NCBI GenBank assembly: GCA_027068435.1
Contig: JAMOTA010000007.1
Span: forward strand, 1 to 48,891
DNA from: Sulfurovum sp.
Lineage (GTDB): Bacteria > Campylobacterota > Campylobacteria > Campylobacterales > Sulfurovaceae
DNA: 48,891 bases
Direction of reading: 5' to 3'
Positions 37,592 to 46,883 of the stretch are shown here, piece after piece; the first letter of the stretch is position 1, and each line of letters opens with the position of its first letter. The translations under genes and the position numbers were made by a program. Below the pieces are notes generated by a model, which was not told the origin of the DNA, did no database searches, and saw only the letters and a list, made by a program, of their open reading frames with translations.

Positions 37592-40500
37592 ATGTTAAAA
37601 CATATTTTATCTATGAAAATGGCAGTTATTGTACTGTTTATTTTTGGTATAGTGATAGGTGCAGCCACATTTATTGAGAATGACTTCGGTACACAAACAG
37701 CACAAGCACTTATCTATAAAGCACAATGGTTTGAAGTTTTTTTAGCATATTTTACAGCAATTTTGATTTATAATATTATTAAATACAAGTCTTACAAATC
37801 TAAACCAGCAGTCTTTCTTTTTCACTTTGCATTTTTGATTATTGCTATAGGTGCGTTGATTACACGTTATATAGGATATGAGGGGATTATGCATATACGT
37901 GAAGGACAATCTAGTAATATGATGGTCTCCGATGTAAAATTACTCCAAGTAACTGCAACACAAGGTAAAGAAAAAGATGGGCTTGAAAAAGCACTGTTTT
38001 TCTCTACTATGAGTAAAAATAGCCTACATGAAACACTACATATTGAAGATAAAGAGGTTAACATAGAACTTCTAAGATACCTACCTACAGCACATGAAAA
38101 AGTAGTAAAAGACCCTAATGGTAAAAAGTATTTAGAACTCAAAATCTCCACTGGAGAGCAAGGAAATATTTACTATTTTGCTAAAGGTGATGTAAAAGAT
38201 TTTGGAGACTTTTATGTAGCATACGAAGCAAAAACAACAGATAAAAAACCTACTTTTAACATACACGAAGAGGGCGATACTTTAAAAGTTAAATTCCCTT
38301 ATGCAATTAAATACTTAAACATGAATGATAAAACTTCAGGAGAGATACCAGCTGGTGATAATGCGTTTAAAAGAAGATTTCTTCATCAATTTGGTACTAA
38401 TGCTATTGTATTAAAAGAGATACATGAGAAGGGACGTTTTACGATAGACTCTCATGACTTAAAAACCCAATCTGGAAAACCAGAGTTTATAGAGTTAAAG
38501 GTAAGCGTAGGAGAGGAGAGTAAAATAGTTGTTTGTAAACCATATAAAGGTCAGCTAGGAGAGCTAAAAAGTTTTACTCTTAATGGTGTTAAAATAGATT
38601 TACGTGTGGGTGCGAAGCAGATAGTATTACCTTTTTCCATAAAGCTTGAGAAGTTTAAGCTTGAGCGTTACCCTGGCTCCATGACCCCTGCATCTTATGC
38701 AAGTGATGTAGTACTTATAGACAAGGAGCAAAATATTAATATGCCATTTGCTATTTACATGAACCATGTACTAGACTATAAAAATTACCGTTTTTTCCAA
38801 TCTTCTTACGATATGGATGAAAAAGGAACTATACTCTCAGTAAACCATGACCCAGGAACATGGCCTACATATTTAGGTTATATTTTACTTACTATTGGGA
38901 TGATATGGAGTCTGTTTATCCCTAATGGAAGATTTCAAAAGCTTTTGAAAGGGGCTAAAAAGCTACAGCAAACAAGTGTGGCAATTTTACTTTTTTCTCT
39001 TGCTATGATAAATCCTATACAGAGTAATGCAGCAACACCAACAATAAATGCAGAGATGGAAAAGTCCATACAAAGGTATGATTTAAAACATGCATTAAAC
39101 TTTGGGAAACTATCAGTTCAAGATTATCAAGGTCGTATGAAACCTATTGATACAGTAGCTCATGATATTATTGCAAAAATAACAGGAAAAAGTTCACTTT
39201 TTGGTTTAGAACCAACACAGATGTTATTGGGTATGATTACAAAACCAAGGCTTTATCAAGATGTTCCTATGATTAAAATAGGTCATCCTAAAATAGCTGT
39301 AAATTTAGGTTTACCTAAAGAGCAAAAATTTGCAGCATATTCAGATTTTTTCTCTAAAAAAGATAACAGTTATAAACTTTATGAAGATATTGTCTCCGCT
39401 TCAAGAAAAAAACCACTTGAAAAAACACAATATGATAAAAAACTTTTAAATATAGATGAACGTGTGAACGTCTCTTATATGGCATATCAAGGTTCGCTTC
39501 TTCGTATTTTCCCTCAACCTAATGATGCAAATAATAAATGGTTGTCACCGATGGATGCTATAAAGAAGTTTAAGACCGAAGATGCTGAACGTGTAAGGAT
39601 AGCAATTTCAGCATATTTTATCATGTTAAATAAAGCCTTAGAAACAGGAGAATGGGAGAATGCAAACTTAGCATTAAAAGGTTTACATAAATATCAAAAA
39701 ACGTATGGTTCAGAGGTTTTACCTTCACCTACTCATATTGATATGGAGATAGAATACAATAAACTTGGACTCTTTAGTAAACTTGTTCCTTTGTATTTAA
39801 TTGTAGGGTTACTACTCTTTATTTTTGCCTTTATTAATGTTGTGAAACCATCATTTTCTATGAAGTGGATTATGAGAGGGGCGTTATCCTTACTCTTTTT
39901 TGGTTTTTTTGTTCATTTAATTGGAATGGGTATCCGTTGGTATATTGCAGGACATGCACCATGGTCAAATGCTTATGAGTCTATTATCTTTATCGCAGCA
40001 GCTACGATATTTGCAGGACTTGTTTTAGCTAGACGTTCACCATTTGCTTTAGCAGGTGCTGCTATCTTAGCAGGAGTTACGATGGCAGTGGCACATATGA
40101 ACTTTATAAATCCAGAGATTACAAACCTTGTACCCGTACTCAAATCTTACTGGCTTATGATTCATGTAGCGACTATTATCTCTGGTAATGGTTTCTTTGG
40201 TTTAGGTTCTATTCTATCTTTGATGGTGTTGTTGCTTTTTATTTTTAAAGGTAGTAAAGGTCATGAAAATATGGATCGTTCAATTAAAGAGTTGACAAAT
40301 CTTTCTGAAATGGCACTTATCATAGGTCTTTTTCTCTACACGGTAGGAAACTTTCTTGGTGGGGTATGGGCAAATGAGTCTTGGGGACGTTACTGGGGAT
40401 GGGATTCAAAAGAGACATGGGCAGCTGTTACTATACTTATTTATGCAACGGTACTTCATCTTAGATTTATCCCTTCATTAAAGTCATCATTTGTCTATAA

Positions 40501-40684
40501 TGTAGCATCTACATGGGCGTATTCAACAGTGCTTATGACATATTTTGGTGTAAATTATTACCTTTCAGGTCTTCACTCTTATGCAGCGGGTGATCCTGTA
40601 CCTATGCCTGTATGGGTTTATTATGGTGTAGCTGGACTTTTAATTTTAACGATACTTGCAGCAAGAAACAGAAAGTTAAAATAA
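37592..40684 (+). CDS. ccsBA: Cytochrome c assembly protein CcsBA (ResB-ResC fusion)
   Basis: 1030 residues. The N-terminal ResB/CcsB half (about 1-450) has helices near 9-27, 45-62 and 70-92, a large periplasmic region, and a helix near 430-447. The C-terminal CcsA/ResC half (about 730-1030) has the haem-handling WWD motif around 926-946 (WANESWGRYWGWDSKETW). System II exports haem and attaches it to CxxCH motifs of periplasmic cytochromes. The fused form is typical of Campylobacterota. It would mature NorC and the dihaem cytochrome encoded in this window. Confidence 0.95.
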   Translation: MLKHILSMKMAVIVLFIFGIVIGAATFIENDFGTQTAQALIYKAQWFEVFLAYFTAILIYNIIKYKSYKSKPAVFLFHFAFLIIAIGALITRYIGYEGIMHIREGQSSNMMVSDVKLLQVTATQGKEKDGLEKALFFSTMSKNSLHETLHIEDKEVNIELLRYLPTAHEKVVKDPNGKKYLELKISTGEQGNIYYFAKGDVKDFGDFYVAYEAKTTDKKPTFNIHEEGDTLKVKFPYAIKYLNMNDKTSGEIPAGDNAFKRRFLHQFGTNAIVLKEIHEKGRFTIDSHDLKTQSGKPEFIELKVSVGEESKIVVCKPYKGQLGELKSFTLNGVKIDLRVGAKQIVLPFSIKLEKFKLERYPGSMTPASYASDVVLIDKEQNINMPFAIYMNHVLDYKNYRFFQSSYDMDEKGTILSVNHDPGTWPTYLGYILLTIGMIWSLFIPNGRFQKLLKGAKKLQQTSVAILLFSLAMINPIQSNAATPTINAEMEKSIQRYDLKHALNFGKLSVQDYQGRMKPIDTVAHDIIAKITGKSSLFGLEPTQMLLGMITKPRLYQDVPMIKIGHPKIAVNLGLPKEQKFAAYSDFFSKKDNSYKLYEDIVSASRKKPLEKTQYDKKLLNIDERVNVSYMAYQGSLLRIFPQPNDANNKWLSPMDAIKKFKTEDAERVRIAISAYFIMLNKALETGEWENANLALKGLHKYQKTYGSEVLPSPTHIDMEIEYNKLGLFSKLVPLYLIVGLLLFIFAFINVVKPSFSMKWIMRGALSLLFFGFFVHLIGMGIRWYIAGHAPWSNAYESIIFIAAATIFAGLVLARRSPFALAGAAILAGVTMAVAHMNFINPEITNLVPVLKSYWLMIHVATIISGNGFFGLGSILSLMVLLLFIFKGSKGHENMDRSIKELTNLSEMALIIGLFLYTVGNFLGGVWANESWGRYWGWDSKETWAAVTILIYATVLHLRFIPSLKSSFVYNVASTWAYSTVLMTYFGVNYYLSGLHSYAAGDPVPMPVWVYYGVAGLLILTILAARNRKLK

Positions 40685-40696
40685 TTTTATACTAAT

Positions 40697-40732
40697 GGAG
40701 AGTTTATAGCTTATATATAAACTCTCCTTTTT
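40697..40732 (+). terminator. Rho-independent terminator of ccsBA
   Basis: A perfect 12-bp stem GGAGAGTTTATA (40697-40708), 7-nt loop, TATAAACTCTCC (40716-40727), followed by TTTTT. Most of it lies inside the 3' coding end of the convergent asparaginase-like gene. Confidence 0.85.
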
Positions 40733-41198
40733 CTCTATTTTTTATAATCCTATTATACTTTCCAAAAACACCATTCATCACAATATAAATATCATGAGAG
40801 TCAAGCATCTTCACGTACCCAAGTGCTGATGATAGATTTGCAGTTGCTTCTATGGGGTCTATGGAGTATGGTACCATAGCTCCAGTGAGTACAACACTTT
40901 TGTTAATAACTTTTTTGGCTAAGTATTTGGCAGTTATATCCATAGTATCTGTACCGTGTATAATAACAATATGCTCATAATGAGAATTTATAATAGTTTG
41001 ATAGAGTAACTCTCTATCTTCTTCTGTTATCTCTAAGCTATCTTTACCTATGATATTTATAAAATTAAGGTTACAAAGCCACAGTTTAGAAATAGTTTTA
41101 ATCGAATGAGATTCTTTATCTATGATTAGTTCTCCATTAAGAGAGTTATAAATTTTATTAAATGTGCCACCAGTGCTAATAATAAGTGTATTTTGCAT
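40704..41198 (-). CDS. Asparaginase-like protein, N-terminal domain only
   Basis: 164 residues from ATG 41198, which has AAGGA 8 nt upstream; an in-frame start 12 codons earlier is less likely. It has the L-asparaginase N-terminal motifs: STGGTFNK with the nucleophile Thr, HGTDTMD with the second Thr-Asp pair, and LTGAMVPY. The usual C-terminal domain (about 130-150 residues) is absent, and the stop lies in the ccsBA terminator. Such one-domain forms may be natural in this lineage. Asparagine hydrolysis is not assured without the C-terminal half of the active site. Confidence 0.8.
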   Translation of the reverse strand: MQNTLIISTGGTFNKIYNSLNGELIIDKESHSIKTISKLWLCNLNFINIIGKDSLEITEEDRELLYQTIINSHYEHIVIIHGTDTMDITAKYLAKKVINKSVVLTGAMVPYSIDPIEATANLSSALGYVKMLDSHDIYIVMNGVFGKYNRIIKNREKGEFIYKL

Positions 41199-41285
41199 AG
41201 TTTTCCTTGATTTGTCTCTGTTTATGTACTGCATTCTATCTCAATCATGATAAAATAGTGAAATTAATTTATGGAGTGTAATGGT

Positions 41286-42110
41286 ATGATAATGAAAGGT
41301 AAAAAAGGTGTCATCTTAGGCATCGCAAATAAAAAATCAATCGCGTATGGTATAGCAAAAGCTTGTCAAGAGCAGGGTGCTGAGATGGCTATTACTTTTC
41401 TCAATGAAAGATTTGAAAAAAAATTAGCACCTATCGCAGAAGATTTAGATTGTGGAGCAAGACTCTACCCTTGTGATGTTAGTAATCCAGAAGAGATAAA
41501 AGCACTCAAAGTCTCTTTAGAGAAGGATATGGGGCAAATTGACTTTATCGTACACTCTATAGCTTTTGCTCCAAAAGAGGGGCTAAGTGGTCGCTTTATA
41601 GATATTGGCAAAGATGCATTTGATGTTGCTATGAATATATCTGTCTATTCTCTTATCGAGATAGTAAGAGAGCTTAAGCCTATACTCTCTAACAAAGCTT
41701 CTGTTTTGACATTGAGTTACTATGGTGGAGTAAAATACATCCCTAACTATAACCTCATGGGTGTGGCTAAAGCTGCATTAGAGATGACAGTTAAGTATTT
41801 AGCAGAAGATTTAGGAAAAGATGGTATTAGAGTTAATGCCATTTCAGCAGGTCCTATTAAAACTTTAGCAGCCGCAGGGATAGGCGATTTTGGTTTCATG
41901 CTTAAATGGAACAAAGCACATGCACCACTTAAAGAGAATGTAACTATCGAACAAGTAGGAAACTCAGGAATGTACTTACTATCAGACTTGAGTTCAGGTG
42001 TTACAGGAGAGATACATTATGTAGATGGTGGTTACAACCTTATGGGTATGCCAGCTGTTGAGTTTGATGAAGCAGGTAAACCACATATTGCATGGAATGG
42101 TGAAAAATAA
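41286..42110 (+). CDS. fabI: Enoyl-ACP reductase FabI
   Basis: 274 residues from ATG 41286, chosen because GGAG (41273-41276) precedes it by 9 nt and it gives the usual start MIMKGKKGVILGIANKKSIAYG. FabI does the last reduction in each round of fatty acid elongation with NAD(P)H. The short-chain dehydrogenase fold shows HSIAFAPKE and the catalytic Tyr-x6-Lys in YNLMGVAK. It closely resembles Helicobacter FabI. An SpoU methylase gene follows with no gap. Confidence 0.95.
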   Translation: MIMKGKKGVILGIANKKSIAYGIAKACQEQGAEMAITFLNERFEKKLAPIAEDLDCGARLYPCDVSNPEEIKALKVSLEKDMGQIDFIVHSIAFAPKEGLSGRFIDIGKDAFDVAMNISVYSLIEIVRELKPILSNKASVLTLSYYGGVKYIPNYNLMGVAKAALEMTVKYLAEDLGKDGIRVNAISAGPIKTLAAAGIGDFGFMLKWNKAHAPLKENVTIEQVGNSGMYLLSDLSSGVTGEIHYVDGGYNLMGMPAVEFDEAGKPHIAWNGEK

Positions 42111-42881
42111 GTGCCAAAGATGTTTACTGATGACTCAGAAGAGTACCTAGTTAAAAAAGCTTTTTTTGACAAAGTATTAACTATCTATGGTCGTAATGCA
42201 GTGATGGAAGCGTTAGAAGATGAAACGATTACTATTCATAAGCTTCATCTCTCCAAATCTAACAAAGATGCTGAAGTGTTAGAGCAGATGAAAGCAGTCG
42301 CTTCAAAAAGAGATATTGAAGTATCGTATCATGACAAGCAGTCTCTTTCACGTATCTCCAAAAATGCAAAACAAGACCAAGGGGTTGCACTTGACATTGT
42401 TTTAGCCTATTTTGGAGAGAGTCAAGACTTTATAGCTAAAAACAGTAGTTATCGTATTATGGCACTTGATGGCATAACCAACCCTCAAAACTTAGGGATG
42501 ATTATCCGTTCTTGTGCAGCAGGAAACATAGATGCTATTTTACTTCCTACTAAAGGAACGGCTCAGATTAGCCCACTAGTTATTAAAGCGAGTGTGGGTA
42601 CTCTTTTTAAGATGCCTATTATCAAAACAACACATCTTCAAAAGACGTTACAAGCCTTTCAGCAAGAGGGTGCAGATATTTATAGTCTCTCTTCTCATGC
42701 TACCCATGACTATAAAGAACAGAGTTATGGAGATAAAACTATTTTTGTTTTAGGTAATGAGAGTGAAGGTGTGAGTCAAAAAGTAGAAGCTGTCTGTAAC
42801 AAAAGTATAGCCATACCTATGCAACGTGGTGTTGAATCACTTAATGTTGCAGTAACTGCTTCGTTATTGGCATTTTTATAA
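42111..42881 (+). CDS. rlmB: SpoU/TrmH-family rRNA methyltransferase (RlmB-like)
   Basis: 256 residues from GTG 42111; ATG 42120 is an alternative. The N-terminal SpoU substrate-binding domain starts TIYGRNAVMEALED. The knotted SPOUT domain has motif 1 NPQNLGMIIRSCAA, motif 2 VLGNESEGV and motif 3 IPMQRGVESLNVAVTASLLAF. The RlmB-like layout suggests 2'-O-methylation of a 23S rRNA guanosine, but TrmH-type tRNA methylation cannot be ruled out. Confidence 0.88.
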   Translation: MPKMFTDDSEEYLVKKAFFDKVLTIYGRNAVMEALEDETITIHKLHLSKSNKDAEVLEQMKAVASKRDIEVSYHDKQSLSRISKNAKQDQGVALDIVLAYFGESQDFIAKNSSYRIMALDGITNPQNLGMIIRSCAAGNIDAILLPTKGTAQISPLVIKASVGTLFKMPIIKTTHLQKTLQAFQQEGADIYSLSSHATHDYKEQSYGDKTIFVLGNESEGVSQKVEAVCNKSIAIPMQRGVESLNVAVTASLLAFL

Positions 42882-42956
42882 TAGACCTTATAAAGTTCAT
42901 ATTGTATTAATATGGACTTACTATAATAATTCAAAATTATTAAGGATAGTATATTT

Positions 42957-43094
42957 ATGATACAGACACTAATATTAGCAAACAGTGCTTTTTGCTCCAT
43001 ACTTACAGTAAGCATACTCCAAATTATGCCTACACTAGGTCTCTACAAGAATAACAGAGAGAAATCTTACTTTTATCTTGAGCTATATAAATGA
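42957..43094 (+). CDS. 45-codon ORF coupled to the exporter operon
   Basis: ATG 42957 follows AAGGA by 10 nt and a TATAAT at 42922-42927. The ORF encodes 45 residues with a hydrophobic first half (IQTLILANSAFCSILTVSIL) and a polar, Tyr-rich tail. Its TGA overlaps the adaptor-gene ATG (ATGA). No family is recognised. It may be a small membrane subunit, a leader, or the remnant of a lost longer gene. Confidence 0.45.
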   Translation: MIQTLILANSAFCSILTVSILQIMPTLGLYKNNREKSYFYLELYK

Positions 43095-44227
43095 AAAAAT
43101 ACATAATTTACATAGCGATTATAGGGTTAATAGGATTTGGTGTTTATAAAAAAATTTATATCCCAAAACACACTTACGAGATTATATTTGCGGTCAAATC
43201 AGATATGGATGTTCAAGTTAATGGTGTAGGGAATGTAGGTGCTAAAGACATTTACAAGGTAGGTTCTATTTATGGTGGCAAAGTCTTAGACTTAATTGTT
43301 AATGAGGGTGACTTTATCAATCAAGGAACTGTTATCTCTGCTATTGATAGTGTAGATTTAAAATCTAAAATTGACGAAGCAGTAGCAACTTTAGAAAAAT
43401 CTCAAAGTGATAGAGATGGATTGAAAATAGATAAACAGAGTGCTATTATCTCTTATGAATATGAAAACCATACATTTAATAAAAATAAAATACTTTATAA
43501 TCAAGGCTCACTCGCTGAACTTAGTTATAAAAAGTATCAAATGACAAGAGATATTGCCAAACAAAAAATAGCAAGTATAGAATCTAAAATTATCTCTTTT
43601 GATAAACAAATTGAGCAGATTAAAGCCAATATTATTGGACTGAAAGAGAAGTTGAAAAGATATACTATTTTATCTCCTATAGATGGTTATATTGTAAAAA
43701 AATCTATCTCAAATTATCAAATAATCTCACCAAACCAGACTATTTTAGAGATGGTTGACCCTAAGGATATTTGGGTAAAGACGTATATTGACACAAGAAT
43801 GAGTGGTGATGTAAAAATAGGTGATAAAGCGATGATAAAACTTCGTTCGTCCGATAAAAAAGTTGAAGGTAAAGTTGTTAATATTAAACCTATTAATAAT
43901 AGTGTAACCAATGAGAGAGAAGTTGATGTAGCATTTACTAACCTTGCTATACCCTTTTATCTTGAAGAACAAGCAACCGTGGCTATTATTACAAGAAAAT
44001 TGCACAATATTGTTAAAATACCTACTAAAACTTTGGTTATATATAAAGAGAAAACAGGTATTTGGATTTTAGATAAAGAGAGTAAAGCCAAATTTATGCC
44101 TCTAAATATTTTAGCCTACCATAGAAAGAATGCTGCGATTAAAGATTTCGATATATCACAAAAAATTTTGATACCAAACCCTAATAAAAAATCACTCTTT
44201 AATGGAATGAAAATTATCAATGATTAA
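43091..44227 (+). CDS. HlyD/MacA-type periplasmic adaptor of an ABC exporter
   Basis: 378 residues. One N-terminal membrane anchor (about 3-18) is followed by a lipoyl-like half (VGSIYGGKVLDLIVNEGDFINQG). A coiled-coil hairpin spans about 95-190, and the second lipoyl half YTILSPIDGYIVKK and beta-barrel domains follow. It bridges the inner-membrane transporter to an outer-membrane channel. It overlaps the permease gene by 8 nt. The order adaptor-permease-ATPase is that of devBCA. Confidence 0.88.
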   Translation: MKKYIIYIAIIGLIGFGVYKKIYIPKHTYEIIFAVKSDMDVQVNGVGNVGAKDIYKVGSIYGGKVLDLIVNEGDFINQGTVISAIDSVDLKSKIDEAVATLEKSQSDRDGLKIDKQSAIISYEYENHTFNKNKILYNQGSLAELSYKKYQMTRDIAKQKIASIESKIISFDKQIEQIKANIIGLKEKLKRYTILSPIDGYIVKKSISNYQIISPNQTILEMVDPKDIWVKTYIDTRMSGDVKIGDKAMIKLRSSDKKVEGKVVNIKPINNSVTNEREVDVAFTNLAIPFYLEEQATVAIITRKLHNIVKIPTKTLVIYKEKTGIWILDKESKAKFMPLNILAYHRKNAAIKDFDISQKILIPNPNKKSLFNGMKIIND

Positions 44228-45365
44228 TCTAGCCTATAAAGATATAAGCCATTCTCTAAGTAAGTTTCTTATAACAGCTATTAGTGTGGGCGTATTGCTA
44301 GGTATTGTCATTATTATGATTGGAGTCTATCGTGGTATGGTTTTTGATGCTGAAGTGTTAGTAAGAGATATAAAGGCAGACATTTGGGTAGTACAGCAAG
44401 ATACATTAGGACCCTTTGCCCAAACCTCAAAAGTACATGAAGATTTAAAATATCAAATATCTTATCAAGATGGGATTGAAGAATCAGGTGCCATTACCTT
44501 TCAAACCTTTCAAATGATAAATAAAGGTAAAGATTTCAAAGTCATGCTTATAGGGTATGACCCTTTTGGTAATATAGAGGTGATAGATAATAAAAAGCTT
44601 ATAGAAGGTAGAGTAATTGAAAAATCGCACTATGAGATAGTTGTATCACAAAAAATAGGGTATAGTTTGGGTGAGTTTATTACCTTAGGAAGAGATCAGT
44701 ATAAAGTGGTAGGAATCACTAAAGATACAGTTTCTAATTCTGGTGATTATCTTATCTATAGCAGTTTAAAAGATGCTCAAATTTTACAGTTTACTTATAC
44801 AAATGAGCGTATTAGAAGTGATGAAAAAAGAGGTATAAAAGGTTCAAATCCACATCTTGTTAATGCTATTATTGCACAAACTAAAGAGGGATTTAATGCT
44901 ACTACTGTGGCTAGAATGATAGAACATACAACCCATAAAAAAGTTTTTACAAAAGATGAACAAGAGAGTCTTTTGGTAGATAAGGTTATTAAAAAAAGTT
45001 CTAAACAGATAGGTATGTTTACAGTAATTCTTATACTTGTATCTATTGTTATTATTGCTTTAATTATCTATACTATGACCCTAGAAAAAATTAAAGAGAT
45101 AAGTATTTTAAAACTCATTGGAATACCAAATCTAACTATAGCCATAATGATTATAGAGGAGACGGTAGTTTTAGGTTTTTTAGCATTTATCAGTGGAAAT
45201 ATTTTTGCACGACTGATTGCAGGTGGGTTTCCAAAAAGAGTACTGTTAGAGTTAAGTGATGCTTTTTCTCTATTTATTATTATTCTAATCTCTTCAGTGT
45301 TTGCTTCACTTTTTGGGATATATAAAGTCATTAAAACAGATCCAGCACAAGCTATTGGAGGCTAA
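44220..45365 (+). CDS. FtsX/MacB/DevC-type ABC permease
   Basis: 381 residues and four membrane helices: one near 16-38, three C-terminal near 262-285, 305-335 and 350-370. A large periplasmic MacB-like domain lies between the first two. This is the type VII ABC (mechanotransmission) topology, which moves substrates from the periplasm rather than across the inner membrane. It overlaps the adaptor gene by 8 nt and is followed at once by the ATPase gene. The substrate is unknown. Confidence 0.88.
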   Translation: MINLAYKDISHSLSKFLITAISVGVLLGIVIIMIGVYRGMVFDAEVLVRDIKADIWVVQQDTLGPFAQTSKVHEDLKYQISYQDGIEESGAITFQTFQMINKGKDFKVMLIGYDPFGNIEVIDNKKLIEGRVIEKSHYEIVVSQKIGYSLGEFITLGRDQYKVVGITKDTVSNSGDYLIYSSLKDAQILQFTYTNERIRSDEKRGIKGSNPHLVNAIIAQTKEGFNATTVARMIEHTTHKKVFTKDEQESLLVDKVIKKSSKQIGMFTVILILVSIVIIALIIYTMTLEKIKEISILKLIGIPNLTIAIMIIEETVVLGFLAFISGNIFARLIAGGFPKRVLLELSDAFSLFIIILISSVFASLFGIYKVIKTDPAQAIGG

Positions 45366-45366
45366 T

Positions 45367-46068
45367 ATGAATAATATAGCAATAAAGATTGAAAATCTTA
45401 GTAAATCGTTTGGTCAAGGTGATAGCAAAGTAACAGTGATAGATGGTGCAAGTTTTTCTTTAAAAAAAGGAGAGTTCGTCTCATTGGTAGCACCTAGTGG
45501 AGCAGGGAAGACAACCTTACTTATGATGCTAGGGTGTGTATTAGAACCCTCAAGTGGAAAAATTACCATTGGTGATGAAGTTGTCTATGACAATAAGTGG
45601 AAAGTAAAAGATGACAGAGAGCTAAGACGTAAAAAGATAGGTTTTATTTTCCAAGCCCATTATCTTATCCCTTTTTTAAATATAGAAGAGAATATTAAAC
45701 TACTTCCTTATGAAAATGGTGAGAGTGAAAAAGTAGTAGGTAAAAGAGTAGATAGTATTATGGATTATCTTGATATGAAAGATAAAATGAAAAGTATGCC
45801 AAGTCAGTTAAGTGGAGGGCAAAATCAAAGAATAGCCATAGCTAGAGCCTTAGCAAATGAACCCGATATTATACTAGCTGATGAACCAACCGCTGCACTT
45901 GATAAACAAAGAGCTATTAGTGTTGTAAAGATGCTAAAGAAGATTACTAGAGAACAAAATGTAACCATCGTTATGGTTACGCATGATGATAGTTTATTGC
46001 CTTACTGTGATAAAGTATTGTCTATAGAAGACAAAAAGATTAACATTAAAGTAAACGCTAAAGTATAA
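45367..46068 (+). CDS. ABC ATPase (MacB-N/DevA-like)
   Basis: 233 residues from ATG 45367; an in-frame ORF extension upstream is not needed. Walker A is APSGAGKT (42-49, with Ala in place of the first Gly). The Q loop is IFQAHYL, the signature LSGGQ, Walker B IILADEPT, and the switch His is in VTHD. It powers the adjacent permease. DevBCA in cyanobacteria exports glycolipid; MacAB exports macrolides or peptides. Neither substrate can be assigned here. Confidence 0.9.
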   Translation: MNNIAIKIENLSKSFGQGDSKVTVIDGASFSLKKGEFVSLVAPSGAGKTTLLMMLGCVLEPSSGKITIGDEVVYDNKWKVKDDRELRRKKIGFIFQAHYLIPFLNIEENIKLLPYENGESEKVVGKRVDSIMDYLDMKDKMKSMPSQLSGGQNQRIAIARALANEPDIILADEPTAALDKQRAISVVKMLKKITREQNVTIVMVTHDDSLLPYCDKVLSIEDKKINIKVNAKV

Positions 46069-46090
46069 AAGAGTTTTATTTAGAATAGTA

Positions 46091-46099
46091 TGCTATAGT
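46091..46099 (+). promoter_or_regulatory. Extended -10 promoter of the DUF445 gene
   Basis: TG-C-TATAGT at 46091-46099 is an extended -10 element 25 nt before ATG 46125. Confidence 0.4.
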
Positions 46100-46124
46100 T
46101 TCCAAAAAATTAAAGAATCTTATT

Positions 46125-46829
46125 ATGTCTAAATCACTTATTAGCAATACCCTCTCTATATTACTCATAGGAACCTCTTTTATGGTTCCTGTAGTCTATG
46201 CTCAGCCTCTACTTTTTACAGGTCTTTTTGCCCTCTCTGGTGCTGTTACCAATCAACTGGCTATTCATATGCTATTTGAAAAAGTACCTTTTCTGTATGG
46301 CTCAGGAGTGATAGAAAAAAACTTTGTTACCTTTAAAGTCTCTATCAAAGAGATGATAATGAAACAGTTTTTTACCAAAGAGCAACTTGTTGACTTTTTT
46401 AAAGATGAAGAGCAGAAGATAGACCTTTCATCTTTAGTAAATAATGCCGACTTTGCACCAGCTTTTGAAGCACTTAGTAAAACAGTCATGGAGTCTAAGT
46501 TTGGTCCTGCCATAGACATGTTTGGTGGAGAAGAAGCCTTAGAGACGATGCGTGAACCTTTTATGCTAAAGCTAAAAACTTCCGTAAGTAGTATCGTATC
46601 TTCAACTGAATTTAAATCACAAATGAACAAACACATACAAAACAGTGCCATAAGTGAAGATATGCTCAACTCCGTTGAAGAGCTTATCACTAAAAGACTA
46701 GAAGAGCTAACCCCTAAGATGGTTAAAGATTTAGTAAAAGAGCTTATCAATGAACACTTAGGATGGCTAGTAGTCTGGGGTGCAGTATTTGGTGGACTTA
46801 TTGGGCTTGTCTCTTCATTTTTTATATAG
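46125..46829 (+). CDS. DUF445 family membrane protein
   Basis: 234 residues. N-terminal hydrophobic segments (about 7-25 and 28-45) run into the DUF445 signature GAVTNQLAIHMLFEKVPFLYGSGVIEKNF. A helical middle region (about 75-205) and a C-terminal membrane helix (about 212-232, WLVVWGAVFGGLIGLVSSFF) follow. The family is widespread and its function unknown. It converges on hsdR. Confidence 0.82.
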   Translation: MSKSLISNTLSILLIGTSFMVPVVYAQPLLFTGLFALSGAVTNQLAIHMLFEKVPFLYGSGVIEKNFVTFKVSIKEMIMKQFFTKEQLVDFFKDEEQKIDLSSLVNNADFAPAFEALSKTVMESKFGPAIDMFGGEEALETMREPFMLKLKTSVSSIVSSTEFKSQMNKHIQNSAISEDMLNSVEELITKRLEELTPKMVKDLVKELINEHLGWLVVWGAVFGGLIGLVSSFFI

Positions 46830-46883
46830 CCATTCTCTTTTTATTTTGAAGTAAATTATTATTTTTCAACTGCTTTAGGATAC

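Noticed and set aside
46265..46750. 161-codon ORF on the minus strand
   Set aside because: It is the shadow of the DUF445 gene; composition is Ser/Leu-rich nonsense and there is no ribosome-binding site.
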